Shown here piece by piece: positions 26,920 through 34,007 of a stretch of DNA of 64,000 nt; position 1 is the stretch's first letter, and each line of letters starts with the position of its first letter. Source of the stretch: Scandinavium sp036495715 (GTDB taxonomy: Bacteria; Pseudomonadota; Gammaproteobacteria; Enterobacterales; Enterobacteriaceae); NCBI GenBank assembly GCA_036495715.1, contig DASXML010000013.1:186001-250000 (forward strand), read 5' to 3'. A model generated the notes under the pieces. The model saw only the letters and a program-made list of their open reading frames with translations. It had not been told where the DNA came from and did not search any database. The position numbers and the translations under genes were made by a program.

Positions 26920-27357
26920 ATGGCGATAACCCTCAATACCGACTGCGATTTACTGACTGTTCCCTTCAATACCGCGACGGATTTCACCGATCTGGCTGAC
27001 TGCTGTGACCGCTTTGCTGAAAACCTGATGGAATGTGACGATCCGGCGTACAAAATGGCGCTGTTGGGCCGAATGGGCGCTTGTCTGGCGCTGCTGCGCC
27101 CGACGCTTAACGAGCCGATCCCGCCGCATCTGATTGCCCGTTTCACCGTTGGCACGCTGCCTGAGGCGCAATCCTTTTTCGAGCCGGATGCACAGGCGCT
27201 GTGCGACTACTGCCAGACATTGGCGCAGGTGTTGTGCCAGCAGTCGCTGCAGCCTGAATCAGAAAAAACCTTGAAGGGATTGTTGTGCGAATTAGTGTGG
27301 ATGTTTGCCGCAGATTTGAAAGCGCCGCGCTGGTTGAGCGAGAACGCGGCACATTGA
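26920..27357 (+). CDS. Hypothetical protein, possibly from a P4-like satellite
   Basis: 145 residues from an ATG preceded by CTGGAGG. It is predicted soluble, helical and acidic, and rich in cysteine (about eight in the chain, several in CDDP, CDYCQ and LLCELVW contexts). It is not confidently recognised; the style recalls small orphan proteins of P4-family satellites. It lies between an AT-rich DUF2971 gene and REP elements preceding the insertion sequence, and points towards the left LexA half-site. Confidence 0.55.
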   Translation: MAITLNTDCDLLTVPFNTATDFTDLADCCDRFAENLMECDDPAYKMALLGRMGACLALLRPTLNEPIPPHLIARFTVGTLPEAQSFFEPDAQALCDYCQTLAQVLCQQSLQPESEKTLKGLLCELVWMFAADLKAPRWLSENAAH

Positions 27358-27360
27358 GAA

Positions 27361-27505
27361 CCTGTTGCCCGGCGGCGCTCATGCTGACCGGGCCTACAAA
27401 ACCAAAAACGTTCACCAAAGAGCACCGCGGTTATCGAGCCTGCAAAAGCATCAAACTGTACGGTCTGGTAGGCCCGGCAAGCCTGCGCCGCCGGGCATTT
27501 CGCAG
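27361..27505. repeat. REP-type palindromes left of the insertion sequence
   Basis: GCCCGGCGGCGCTCATGC...GGGCCTAC at about 27366 and GTAGGCCCGGC...GCGCCGCCGGGC at about 27469 are inverted REP units separated by roughly 70 bp (a BIME-like pair). This leaves about 65 bp before the insertion sequence with no gene. Confidence 0.75.
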
Positions 27506-27555
27506 GAACTTGAAGGGTGGCCCGCAACGTTAAATTCGATTACCATGACTCATAT

Positions 27556-27569
27556 GACTGTATAAAAAA
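27556..27569. promoter_or_regulatory. Left LexA half-operator, cut by the insertion sequence
   Basis: GACTGTAT (27557 onward) matches seven of eight positions of the left half of the SOS-box consensus TACTGTAT. CTGT ends at 27561, and exactly 8 nt (ATAAAAAA) separate it from the first base of the insertion sequence. The matching ACAG is missing on this side. The gene it once controlled cannot be identified here. Confidence 0.65.
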
Positions 27570-28885
27570 GGGTCTTCCCTTATTGTGGTGGCTAAGGGCA
27601 TGATAGCGATAGTTTTTATACTCAGAGATTGCTGCCATGGACGAAAAATCCCTCTATGCCCACATCCTCAACCTGTCAGCGCCATGGCAAGTTAATTCTC
27701 TTTCCCTTGATGAAAATGCCGGCTCTGTCACTGTCATCGTTGGTATCACCGAAAATACTCAACTGGCTTGTCCGACCTGCGGTCAGTTATGCCCGATACA
27801 TGACCACCGCCAGCGTCAATGGCGCCATCTTGATACCTGCCAGTTCACCACTCTGGTCGAAGCCAATGTACCCCGCGTGATGTGTCCAAAGCACGGATGC
27901 CAGACATTACCGGTCCCATGGGCAGGTCCCGGTAGTCGGTATACATTGCTGTTCGAATCCTTCGTTATCTCCTGGCTTAAAATCAGCACCATTGATGCTG
28001 TCAGAAGGCAAATGAGACTCAGCTGGAATGCGGTGGACGGCATCATGCAACGGGCCGTTAAGCGGGGCCTCGCCCGCAGTAAAAAGCCGCAGGCTGCACG
28101 ACATATCTGCGTAGATGAGGTCGCGTTCAAAAAAGGACACCAGTACGTGACGGTTATCTCTGATACTCAAGGGCAGGCTCTGGCACTGACGGATGATCGT
28201 GGTGTTGAAAGTCTTGCGGGGTACCTGCGCAGCCTGAGTGACCATCAGCTGGATAACGTTAAAACGCTGTCAATGGATATGAATACGGCCTATATCAGTG
28301 CCGCGCGGATCCATCTGCCAAACGCGGTGGACAAAATAGCCTTCGATCACTTCCATGTTGCCAAAATGCTCTGCGCGGTGGTCGACAAGACCCGGCAACT
28401 GGAAATGAAAGCTATCCCAATGGGGAACAAAAATGCTGCTCATCGCTCTCGATACCTGTGGCTGTACAACAGTAAAAACATCCACGGGCGCAGAGAAGAA
28501 AGACTGGATGCAGCTCAACAGGTCTTACCCGAAACCAGTCGCTGCTGGGCAATAAAAGAGCTGGCACGTGAGCTCTGGCAGCGACCATACGACGAACACA
28601 GCAAACGCCTGTGGCTGGAGTGGATGGCAATGGCAAAAGCGGTAGGAGTTCCTCTGCTGACCAGTGCAGCCAGAACACTACGTAAGCGGCTGTACGGGAT
28701 ACTGAATGCAATGAAACATCGGGTCTCGAACGGTAATGCAGAATCACTGAACAGCAAGATCCGGTTGTTAAGGATCAAGTCTCGGGGATACAGGAATAAG
28801 GAACGCTTCAAACTGGCAGTAATGTTCCATTATGGCAGGCTGAACATGGCGTTCTGAGCCTTCCCACCATGAACGGGGAAGACCC
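27570..28885 (+). mobile_element. Complete ISL3-family insertion sequence (1316 bp)
   Basis: Terminal inverted repeats start GGGTCTTCCC on both ends and remain similar for about 24 bp (left ...TTATTGTGGTGG, right end complement ...CGTTCATGGTGG). One transposase gene fills the element. ISL3 elements normally make 8-bp target duplications. Here the 8-bp flanks are ATAAAAAA and TCATACAT, so there is no duplication. Each flank is followed outward by one half of a LexA box. Confidence 0.93.
27637..28857 (+). CDS. ISL3-family transposase
   Basis: 406 residues, uninterrupted. An N-terminal zinc-ribbon region (CPTCG...C and CPKHGC, about residues 45-90) precedes helix-turn-helix-like DNA binding (STIDAVRRQMRLSW). 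The DDE catalytic domain shows the first D in ICVDEVAFKKG, the second near MDMNTAYI...FDHFHVAK, and the E in NGNAESLNSKIRLL. The element looks capable of transposition. It is transcribed in the same direction as tisB and emrD. Confidence 0.94.
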   Translation: MDEKSLYAHILNLSAPWQVNSLSLDENAGSVTVIVGITENTQLACPTCGQLCPIHDHRQRQWRHLDTCQFTTLVEANVPRVMCPKHGCQTLPVPWAGPGSRYTLLFESFVISWLKISTIDAVRRQMRLSWNAVDGIMQRAVKRGLARSKKPQAARHICVDEVAFKKGHQYVTVISDTQGQALALTDDRGVESLAGYLRSLSDHQLDNVKTLSMDMNTAYISAARIHLPNAVDKIAFDHFHVAKMLCAVVDKTRQLEMKAIPMGNKNAAHRSRYLWLYNSKNIHGRREERLDAAQQVLPETSRCWAIKELARELWQRPYDEHSKRLWLEWMAMAKAVGVPLLTSAARTLRKRLYGILNAMKHRVSNGNAESLNSKIRLLRIKSRGYRNKERFKLAVMFHYGRLNMAF

Positions 28886-28911
28886 TCATACATACAGTAT
28901 TTATCTATACT
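28886..28911 (+). promoter_or_regulatory. Right LexA half-operator and -10 of the tisB promoter
   Basis: ATACAGTA (28892-28899) matches the right half of the SOS consensus at all eight positions. Exactly 8 nt (TCATACAT) separate its ACAG from the end of the insertion sequence. A TATACT -10 hexamer lies at 28906-28911. The -35 position now falls at the end of the insertion sequence (CCCTCA-like, poor), so the native SOS promoter of tisB is split. Confidence 0.7.
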
Positions 28912-29014
28912 GATTTTGTTCGCAGTGAGCCATTTGGGGGCCGCATGTTCGACCGGCGCGCAAAAAGTCCTGGCTGAAACGGGTGGTGCCGTCAGCGCCT
29001 AAACCCCCGGGAGA

Positions 29015-29034
29015 GCGCACTGTGTTACGTCAAC
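29015..29034 (+). promoter_or_regulatory. Predicted IstR-1 pairing site in the tisB leader
   Basis: The 20 nt here read GCGCACTG...GTCAAC. They are nearly complementary to the 5' region of the E. coli antitoxin RNA IstR-1 as I remember it (beginning GUUGAC...CAGUGUGC). It lies about 70 nt upstream of the tisB start, the place where IstR-1 blocks the ribosome standby site in E. coli. Confidence 0.6.
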
Positions 29035-29104
29035 AATACGGCTGATGACAGGCAGCGGAAAGGTAAGTCAGTCGGAAGTTCTCCTTGCACCACAGGAGAA
29101 ACGT

Positions 29105-29194
29105 ATGGGTGGAATGGAACTGGCATTGTTAGTCCTGAAACTCATGGTTGCGTTGCTGCAACTGCTTGATGCAGTCCTGAAAACCTTCCGGTAA
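29105..29194 (+). CDS. tisB: TisB, SOS-induced membrane toxin peptide
   Basis: 29 residues, the same length as E. coli TisB, with the shared C-terminal signature LQLLDAVLK and a single amphipathic hydrophobic helix (LALLVLKLMVALLQLL). AGGAG lies 8 nt before the ATG; a second in-frame ATG is four codons in. TisB inserts in the inner membrane, dissipates the proton-motive force and promotes persistence after DNA damage. It lies upstream of emrD as in E. coli. Its antitoxin gene istR should be on the far side of the LexA box, but that side is now the insertion sequence and unrelated DNA. Confidence 0.9.
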   Translation: MGGMELALLVLKLMVALLQLLDAVLKTFR

Positions 29195-29212
29195 TCAGGT
29201 TCAGGCCGTACC

Positions 29213-29241
29213 AAAGAGGGGCAGGCAACCGCCCCTCTTTT
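29213..29241 (+). terminator. Terminator of tisB
   Basis: AAGAGGGGC and GCCCCTCTT arms enclose an 8-nt loop, followed by a short T-run, 18 bp after the tisB stop. Confidence 0.85.
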
Positions 29242-29431
29242 CCAACGTTCTGCGCTCGCACTCTGGCAACTATTGTTGCCGAGCATCGTTTACAAAACCT
29301 GCCCCGCACCGCTTCGCCAATCTTCTTCATACGGTTGTTCTGTCCTTTTACTGTGGTAGATTCCTCCCTCGTTTAAGGGATGTGCCAGTCACATATTCTT
29401 TCTTTTTAATTTCTTACAAAGTATTCATCGA

Positions 29432-30616
29432 ATGAAAAGGCACAAGAACGTCAGTTTGCTGTTAATGCTGGTGCTGTTGGTCGCGGTCGGGCAGATGGCG
29501 CAGACCATTTATATTCCGGCGATTGCCGATATGGCCCGCGAACTTAACGTGCGCGAAGGCGCGGTACAGAACGTGATGGCAGCCTACTTGCTGACCTACG
29601 GGGTGTCACAGCTGTTCTACGGACCGCTTTCAGACCGCGTAGGCCGTCGTCCGGTGATCCTCGTCGGCATGACGATTTTTATGTTGGCGACGGTTATCGC
29701 CATGACCACTCACAGCCTGACAATATTGATTGCTGCCAGCGCGTTGCAGGGCATGGGCACCGGTGTGGGCGGTGTGATGGCGCGAACGCTGCCACGTGAT
29801 CTGTATGAAGGCACGCAGCTGCGCCATGCGAACAGTTTGCTGAATATGGGAATTCTGGTTAGCCCTTTGCTGGCTCCGCTGATTGGCGGGATGCTGGATA
29901 CAGTGTGGAGCTGGCGTGCATGCTATGGATTCCTGCTGGTGTTGTGCATCGGCGTGACCTTCAGCATGGCACGCTGGATGCCGGAAACGCGTCCGGAGAA
30001 TGCACCGCCGACCCGGCTGGTCACGCGGTACAAAACGCTGTTCAGCAATAGCGCTTTTACCTGTTATCTGCTGATGCTCGTTGGTGGTCTGGCGGGCATT
30101 GCGGTGTTCGAAGCCTGCTCCGGTGTACTGCTGGGCGCGGGGCTTGGGCTTAGCAGTATGGTCGTCAGCATTCTGTTTATTCTGCCGATTCCGGCCGCGT
30201 TTTTCGGTGCATGGTTTGCCGGGCGACAGAACAAGCGTTTCTCCAGTCTGATGTGGCAATCGGTGATTAGCTGCCTGCTGGCAGGGCTAATGATGTGGAT
30301 CCCAGGCCTGCTCGGCGTGATGAACGTCTGGACGCTACTGGTGCCCGCTGCGCTGTTCTTCTTCGGCGCGGGCATGCTGTTCCCGCTCGCCACCAGCGGT
30401 GCAATGGAGCCATTCCCGTTCCTCGCCGGAACCGCGGGCGCACTGGTCGGTGGGTTGCAAAACATCGGTTCCGGCGCGCTGGCCTGGTTTTCCGCGATGC
30501 TGCCACAACACGGGCAGAGCAGTCTTGGTTTGCTGATGACCCTGATGGGGATATTGATCCTGCTGTGCTGGCTGCCACTGGCGGCCCGGTTTAATCAGAG
30601 ACAGCAGCCTGTTTAA
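29432..30616 (+). CDS. emrD: EmrD, MFS multidrug exporter
   Basis: 394 residues with about 12 transmembrane helices. The MFS motif A is DRVGRRP (about residue 69), and the Bcr/CflA-family motif segments ARTLPRDLYEG are conserved. EmrD exports amphipathic compounds and uncouplers in exchange for protons. The leader of about 235 bp contains the tisB terminator and an AT-rich promoter region. In E. coli the neighbours are tisB and yidF, as here. Confidence 0.97.
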   Translation: MKRHKNVSLLLMLVLLVAVGQMAQTIYIPAIADMARELNVREGAVQNVMAAYLLTYGVSQLFYGPLSDRVGRRPVILVGMTIFMLATVIAMTTHSLTILIAASALQGMGTGVGGVMARTLPRDLYEGTQLRHANSLLNMGILVSPLLAPLIGGMLDTVWSWRACYGFLLVLCIGVTFSMARWMPETRPENAPPTRLVTRYKTLFSNSAFTCYLLMLVGGLAGIAVFEACSGVLLGAGLGLSSMVVSILFILPIPAAFFGAWFAGRQNKRFSSLMWQSVISCLLAGLMMWIPGLLGVMNVWTLLVPAALFFFGAGMLFPLATSGAMEPFPFLAGTAGALVGGLQNIGSGALAWFSAMLPQHGQSSLGLLMTLMGILILLCWLPLAARFNQRQQPV

Positions 30617-30621
30617 AACCC

Positions 30622-30650
30622 AAGCCCGGCAGCATCACGTTGTCGGGCTA
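30622..30650. terminator. Hairpin between emrD and yidF
   Basis: AGCCCGGCA and TGTCGGGCT arms lie between the two convergent genes. The T-run is weak, so termination strength is uncertain. Confidence 0.55.
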
Positions 30651-30651
30651 T

Positions 30652-31764
30652 TCATCTCAACATCATCATTAATTCCATCGGTGAACGGTGATGGCGAATT
30701 AAATCGCGCATCACTTTCATGTACGCCGACGTGTAGTTAAAGAAGTCGAGATATCCTGCGCATAACACACTTTTTCCGCTGGTGTCACGATGCTTTGGAC
30801 AGTCGCCATGGCACAGGGACAATACCGGGCATTTTCGGCATTCGTCAACCAGCGACCTCTTTTTAAACTCACCAAACTCGCTGACGGCGGGACTGGCGTT
30901 GATCATACTGAGCGAGGCGTGGTGAATATTGCCGAGCCGCCAGGACGGGTAGACGTAGTGATCACACGGGTACACGTCGCCGTTACTCTCCAGCGCGAAC
31001 GCATGACCGCAGGTCGCACTGTGAACGCACATCTGCGAAGAGAAACCATTCCATACACCTAGCATTGAATCAAAGAGCTGCACGAAAATGCGCCCGATAT
31101 CTTCCCGAACCCATACATCAAACACACCGCGTAGAAACCGCCCCCAGTCGGTTGCCAACACCGAATGCGCATCCGGGGTTTGCTGAGCATCCAGCTCCAG
31201 TAGCGGGATAAACTGGATGAACGGCGTGCCAAGATCGCGCAGGTAGCGATACACGCTCTGCGGATGTTGAGCATTGTGACGGCTCACCACCGCCAGCAAA
31301 TTAAACTCCACGCCGTGGGTTTTCAGGCATTCAATGGCTCGCAACACGTTATGATGCGTGGGATTGCCGCTACGGCTGACACGCAAGGTATCGTGCAGTT
31401 CAGGCGGCCCATCGAGGGAAATCCCCACCAGCCAGCCGTGCGCTTTAAAAAAACGACACCATTCGTCGTTCAACAACATCCCGTTGGTCTGAAAAGCGTT
31501 ATAGATGCGCTTCCCCTCTGCATAACGCTGCTGTAACGCCACCACCCGACGGAAAAAATCCAGCCCGCACAGCGTCGGCTCGCCGCCTTGCCAGGCAAAC
31601 TGCACGTCATCTCCCTGTTGGGCTTCAATCTGCTGACGAATGAATGCCGTCAGCGTGGCATCACTCATCACGGGCTGTTGCGGTTTTTCGAGATAAAAAC
31701 AGTAGCGGCAGCGGAGGTTACAGCGTGAACTGGCCGGTTTAGCCATGACGTGACAGCCTGTCAT
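30652..31764 (-). CDS. yidF: YidF, full-length anaerobic sulfatase-maturating radical SAM enzyme
   Basis: 370 residues. The radical SAM cluster motif CNLRCRYC (about residues 14-21) is intact, and the C-terminal SPASM cysteine array is present (CPVLSLCHGDC and the later C in SVLCAGY). The family converts the active-site cysteine or serine of sulfatases to formylglycine without oxygen. It is last in a cluster with the sulfatase yidJ, which is its obvious substrate. The E. coli K-12 protein called YidF is only about 165 residues by memory, so this is the more complete form. It overlaps yidG by 4 bp. Confidence 0.92.
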   Translation of the reverse strand: MTGCHVMAKPASSRCNLRCRYCFYLEKPQQPVMSDATLTAFIRQQIEAQQGDDVQFAWQGGEPTLCGLDFFRRVVALQQRYAEGKRIYNAFQTNGMLLNDEWCRFFKAHGWLVGISLDGPPELHDTLRVSRSGNPTHHNVLRAIECLKTHGVEFNLLAVVSRHNAQHPQSVYRYLRDLGTPFIQFIPLLELDAQQTPDAHSVLATDWGRFLRGVFDVWVREDIGRIFVQLFDSMLGVWNGFSSQMCVHSATCGHAFALESNGDVYPCDHYVYPSWRLGNIHHASLSMINASPAVSEFGEFKKRSLVDECRKCPVLSLCHGDCPKHRDTSGKSVLCAGYLDFFNYTSAYMKVMRDLIRHHRSPMELMMMLR

Positions 31765-32123
31765 GCGATTCCTTTGATTAATATTACGATTTGCCGGAGA
31801 TGCGTTACAGCAAACAGTAATCCGAGAGAAAGCACAGCGAGGGAGATCATAAATTTGTCACGCACCGCACGCGATTGCAGAAAATCGGAGACTTCTGACG
31901 ACATCAAATGACGTTGTCGGGTGTATCGCCACAGGATCACCGCGACCAGCGCCAGCACCCCGAGCGAAAGCCAGAACGGAACGCCGGCATGATGCCAGTT
32001 GTGTTTAAGCGCCAGAGCCATCAGCGCGCCATAGCCAAGCAATGTGCGAAACCAGGCAAGCGCAGTCCGTTCCGGTTGCAGACCAGGGTCATTTTCGCGC
32101 CGGGCCCTGCGCTTATCTGGCAC
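31761..32123 (-). CDS. yidG: YidG, DUF202 inner-membrane protein
   Basis: 120 residues with a GTG start (MPDKRRARREND, as in E. coli). The DUF202 signature is LQPERTALAWFRTLLGYGAL, and there are three predicted transmembrane helices. Function unknown. It overlaps yidH by 11 bp and yidF by 4 bp, so the three are translationally coupled. Confidence 0.94.
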   Translation of the reverse strand: MPDKRRARRENDPGLQPERTALAWFRTLLGYGALMALALKHNWHHAGVPFWLSLGVLALVAVILWRYTRQRHLMSSEVSDFLQSRAVRDKFMISLAVLSLGLLFAVTHLRQIVILIKGIA

Positions 32124-32460
32124 AGAACACCAGCAGTATCACGACTGCCGCGACGGCCAGCAGCGCAACGCTGATCATCAGCAATCCATGGGTATAGGGC
32201 AAATCTACCTTCAGGCGCATCGCTTTTTCATTGTTAAGCCAGCGCAGATAGCCATAAATAGCCAGCACACCGGCAAACAGGCACAGCAGTAACGCCAACA
32301 GTTCGCGGATCAGCGGCGTGGCAAAATCAGGCGCGAGTTGATCGAGTCCCACACCTGCGGCAAGAAATCCCAGCGCCGTGCGGATCCATGCCAGAAAGGT
32401 GCGTTCATTGGCCAGCGAGAAGCGATAATCCGGCGCTTCGCCGAGGCGCGATAGCTTCAT
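32113..32460 (-). CDS. yidH: YidH, DUF202 inner-membrane protein
   Basis: 115 residues from the ATG at MKLSRLGEAPDYRF; equals E. coli YidH. It is a DUF202 protein (LANERTFLAWIRTALGFLA) with three hydrophobic helices and a paralogue of YidG, with which it probably forms a membrane complex. An in-frame upstream ATG at 32517 would overlap yidJ by 4 bp but adds an unconserved extension. Confidence 0.94.
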   Translation of the reverse strand: MKLSRLGEAPDYRFSLANERTFLAWIRTALGFLAAGVGLDQLAPDFATPLIRELLALLLCLFAGVLAIYGYLRWLNNEKAMRLKVDLPYTHGLLMISVALLAVAAVVILLVFCAR

Positions 32461-32513
32461 CTTTACTCCCTTTTCCACTGGCACCTCCCCACCGGAGAGG
32501 GCCAAATCGGTCA

Positions 32514-34007
32514 TCAAAACTTCTGTTTTTTCTCTTCCACCTTAACGCCCTGAGTCGGCAGGCCGGTATCGTAGTCACGCACCACTGGCGAATAGCCGTC
32601 TTCCGGACGAGGGCGAAATGCTCCCATCCAGCGCGGCTGTGCCTGCGTGCGCCACGGGCGCAAGCTCCACTGATAGGTACGGAACGGATCGCGAATTTTA
32701 TCCATATAATCTAACAGATTGTCATGCATTTCATCACGCACACGGGCGTGTTCGGCTTCTTCAATCAGGTTTTGCATTTCGTCAGGATCGTTGTGCCGGT
32801 CATAGAGCTCATCGCTGGTAAACAGGTTCAATACCAGCTTCCAGCGGTCCGTGACCCAGCAACGCACGGGAATAAAGCCGCCAAAACTGTCGTGTTCAAT
32901 TTCGTAGCGATTAAATTCGACCATCACTCCACGTCCGGCATTGGCTTGCAGAATATTTTCACCTGGCAAAATGTCCGGCTGATGAATGCCCGCCAGCGCC
33001 ATCATCGTCGGCAGCAGATCGATATGGCTGACAGGCGTATCAATCTGCACGGGTTTGCCTTGCGGTGGACGCATAATCAGCGGAATACGGGTGATGTCGT
33101 CGTACATCGCCGCGCCTTTGCTGATCAGTCGGTGCGCACCCATCATCTCACCGTGATCGGAGGTGTAAATCACCCACGTGTTTTCACGCTGCTCTGGTGT
33201 AAGGGCGTTAATCACCCGGCCAATCTGGTCATCGACAAAATCATTACAGGCGAAGTACATCGGGTGATGGTATTGGGCGTCGTCGCCCACTGGCGACGGC
33301 ATGGCCTGCGCCCACAGGCGATGGTGCAGCGGTTTGCCCTCCAGACTGTCATGAGCCTTTTCACCTAGCTCGTAGTAAAAGTCCTGGTATTTCTCGAGGT
33401 ATTCTACCGGGCAGGTGAACGGATGGTGTGGTTCATCATAGGAAACCACCATCAGGAACGGTTCGTCATCACGCGTGGGTTGGCCGAGAAAATCAATCGC
33501 CCGGTTACTGATACGATGCGCCCAGGTGAAGGTTTCATCTATTTGATGTTCCTGCAAATCCTCCACGCTGTTGAGTCCGTTCCGCCACAGGCTGATTTGC
33601 TCATCAGTAAGTTCGGACAAATAATTGGCCCCATCAAACCAGTAATCCGCATCCCACTCTGGCGGGCAAACGCCAGTACCGAAATAATCGTGCCCATCCA
33701 GATGCCATTTTCCGATGTAGCAGGTGTGATAACCCGCATCCTGAAAATAGCGTCCCATGGTGGAGATATTTTTCCCGGGGGCGACGTTGTTGGTCCACGG
33801 CCCCGACTGGTTAGCATAAATTCCGGTGAATAGCCCCGCGCGTGCAGGCGTACACACCGGAGAACAGGTGTAGGCGGAGTTAAAGCGGATCCCCTCTTCG
33901 GCCAGATTGTCGATGTGCTGAGTATTCAGCGCTTGACCGCTGTAACAGCCCACCATATTCGTGGCCTGAGTGTCGGTCATGATGAAGAGAAAGTTTGGGC
34001 GGCTCAT
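32514..34007 (-). CDS. yidJ: YidJ, Cys-type sulfatase
   Basis: 497 residues. The sulfatase signature CTPAR in CSPVCTPARAGLFTG (about residue 50) supplies the cysteine that is matured to formylglycine, and metal ligands are visible in FIMTDTQ and YTSDHGEMMGAH. No signal peptide is seen, so it is predicted cytoplasmic. The natural substrate is unknown; a sulfated carbohydrate brought in by YidK is a reasonable inference. It overlaps yidK by 4 bp (ATGA). Confidence 0.95.
   Translation of the reverse strand: MSRPNFLFIMTDTQATNMVGCYSGQALNTQHIDNLAEEGIRFNSAYTCSPVCTPARAGLFTGIYANQSGPWTNNVAPGKNISTMGRYFQDAGYHTCYIGKWHLDGHDYFGTGVCPPEWDADYWFDGANYLSELTDEQISLWRNGLNSVEDLQEHQIDETFTWAHRISNRAIDFLGQPTRDDEPFLMVVSYDEPHHPFTCPVEYLEKYQDFYYELGEKAHDSLEGKPLHHRLWAQAMPSPVGDDAQYHHPMYFACNDFVDDQIGRVINALTPEQRENTWVIYTSDHGEMMGAHRLISKGAAMYDDITRIPLIMRPPQGKPVQIDTPVSHIDLLPTMMALAGIHQPDILPGENILQANAGRGVMVEFNRYEIEHDSFGGFIPVRCWVTDRWKLVLNLFTSDELYDRHNDPDEMQNLIEEAEHARVRDEMHDNLLDYMDKIRDPFRTYQWSLRPWRTQAQPRWMGAFRPRPEDGYSPVVRDYDTGLPTQGVKVEEKKQKF

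Noticed and set aside
27562..28893. 8-bp target-site duplication of the insertion sequence
   Set aside because: The flanks ATAAAAAA and TCATACAT do not match, so there is no duplication.
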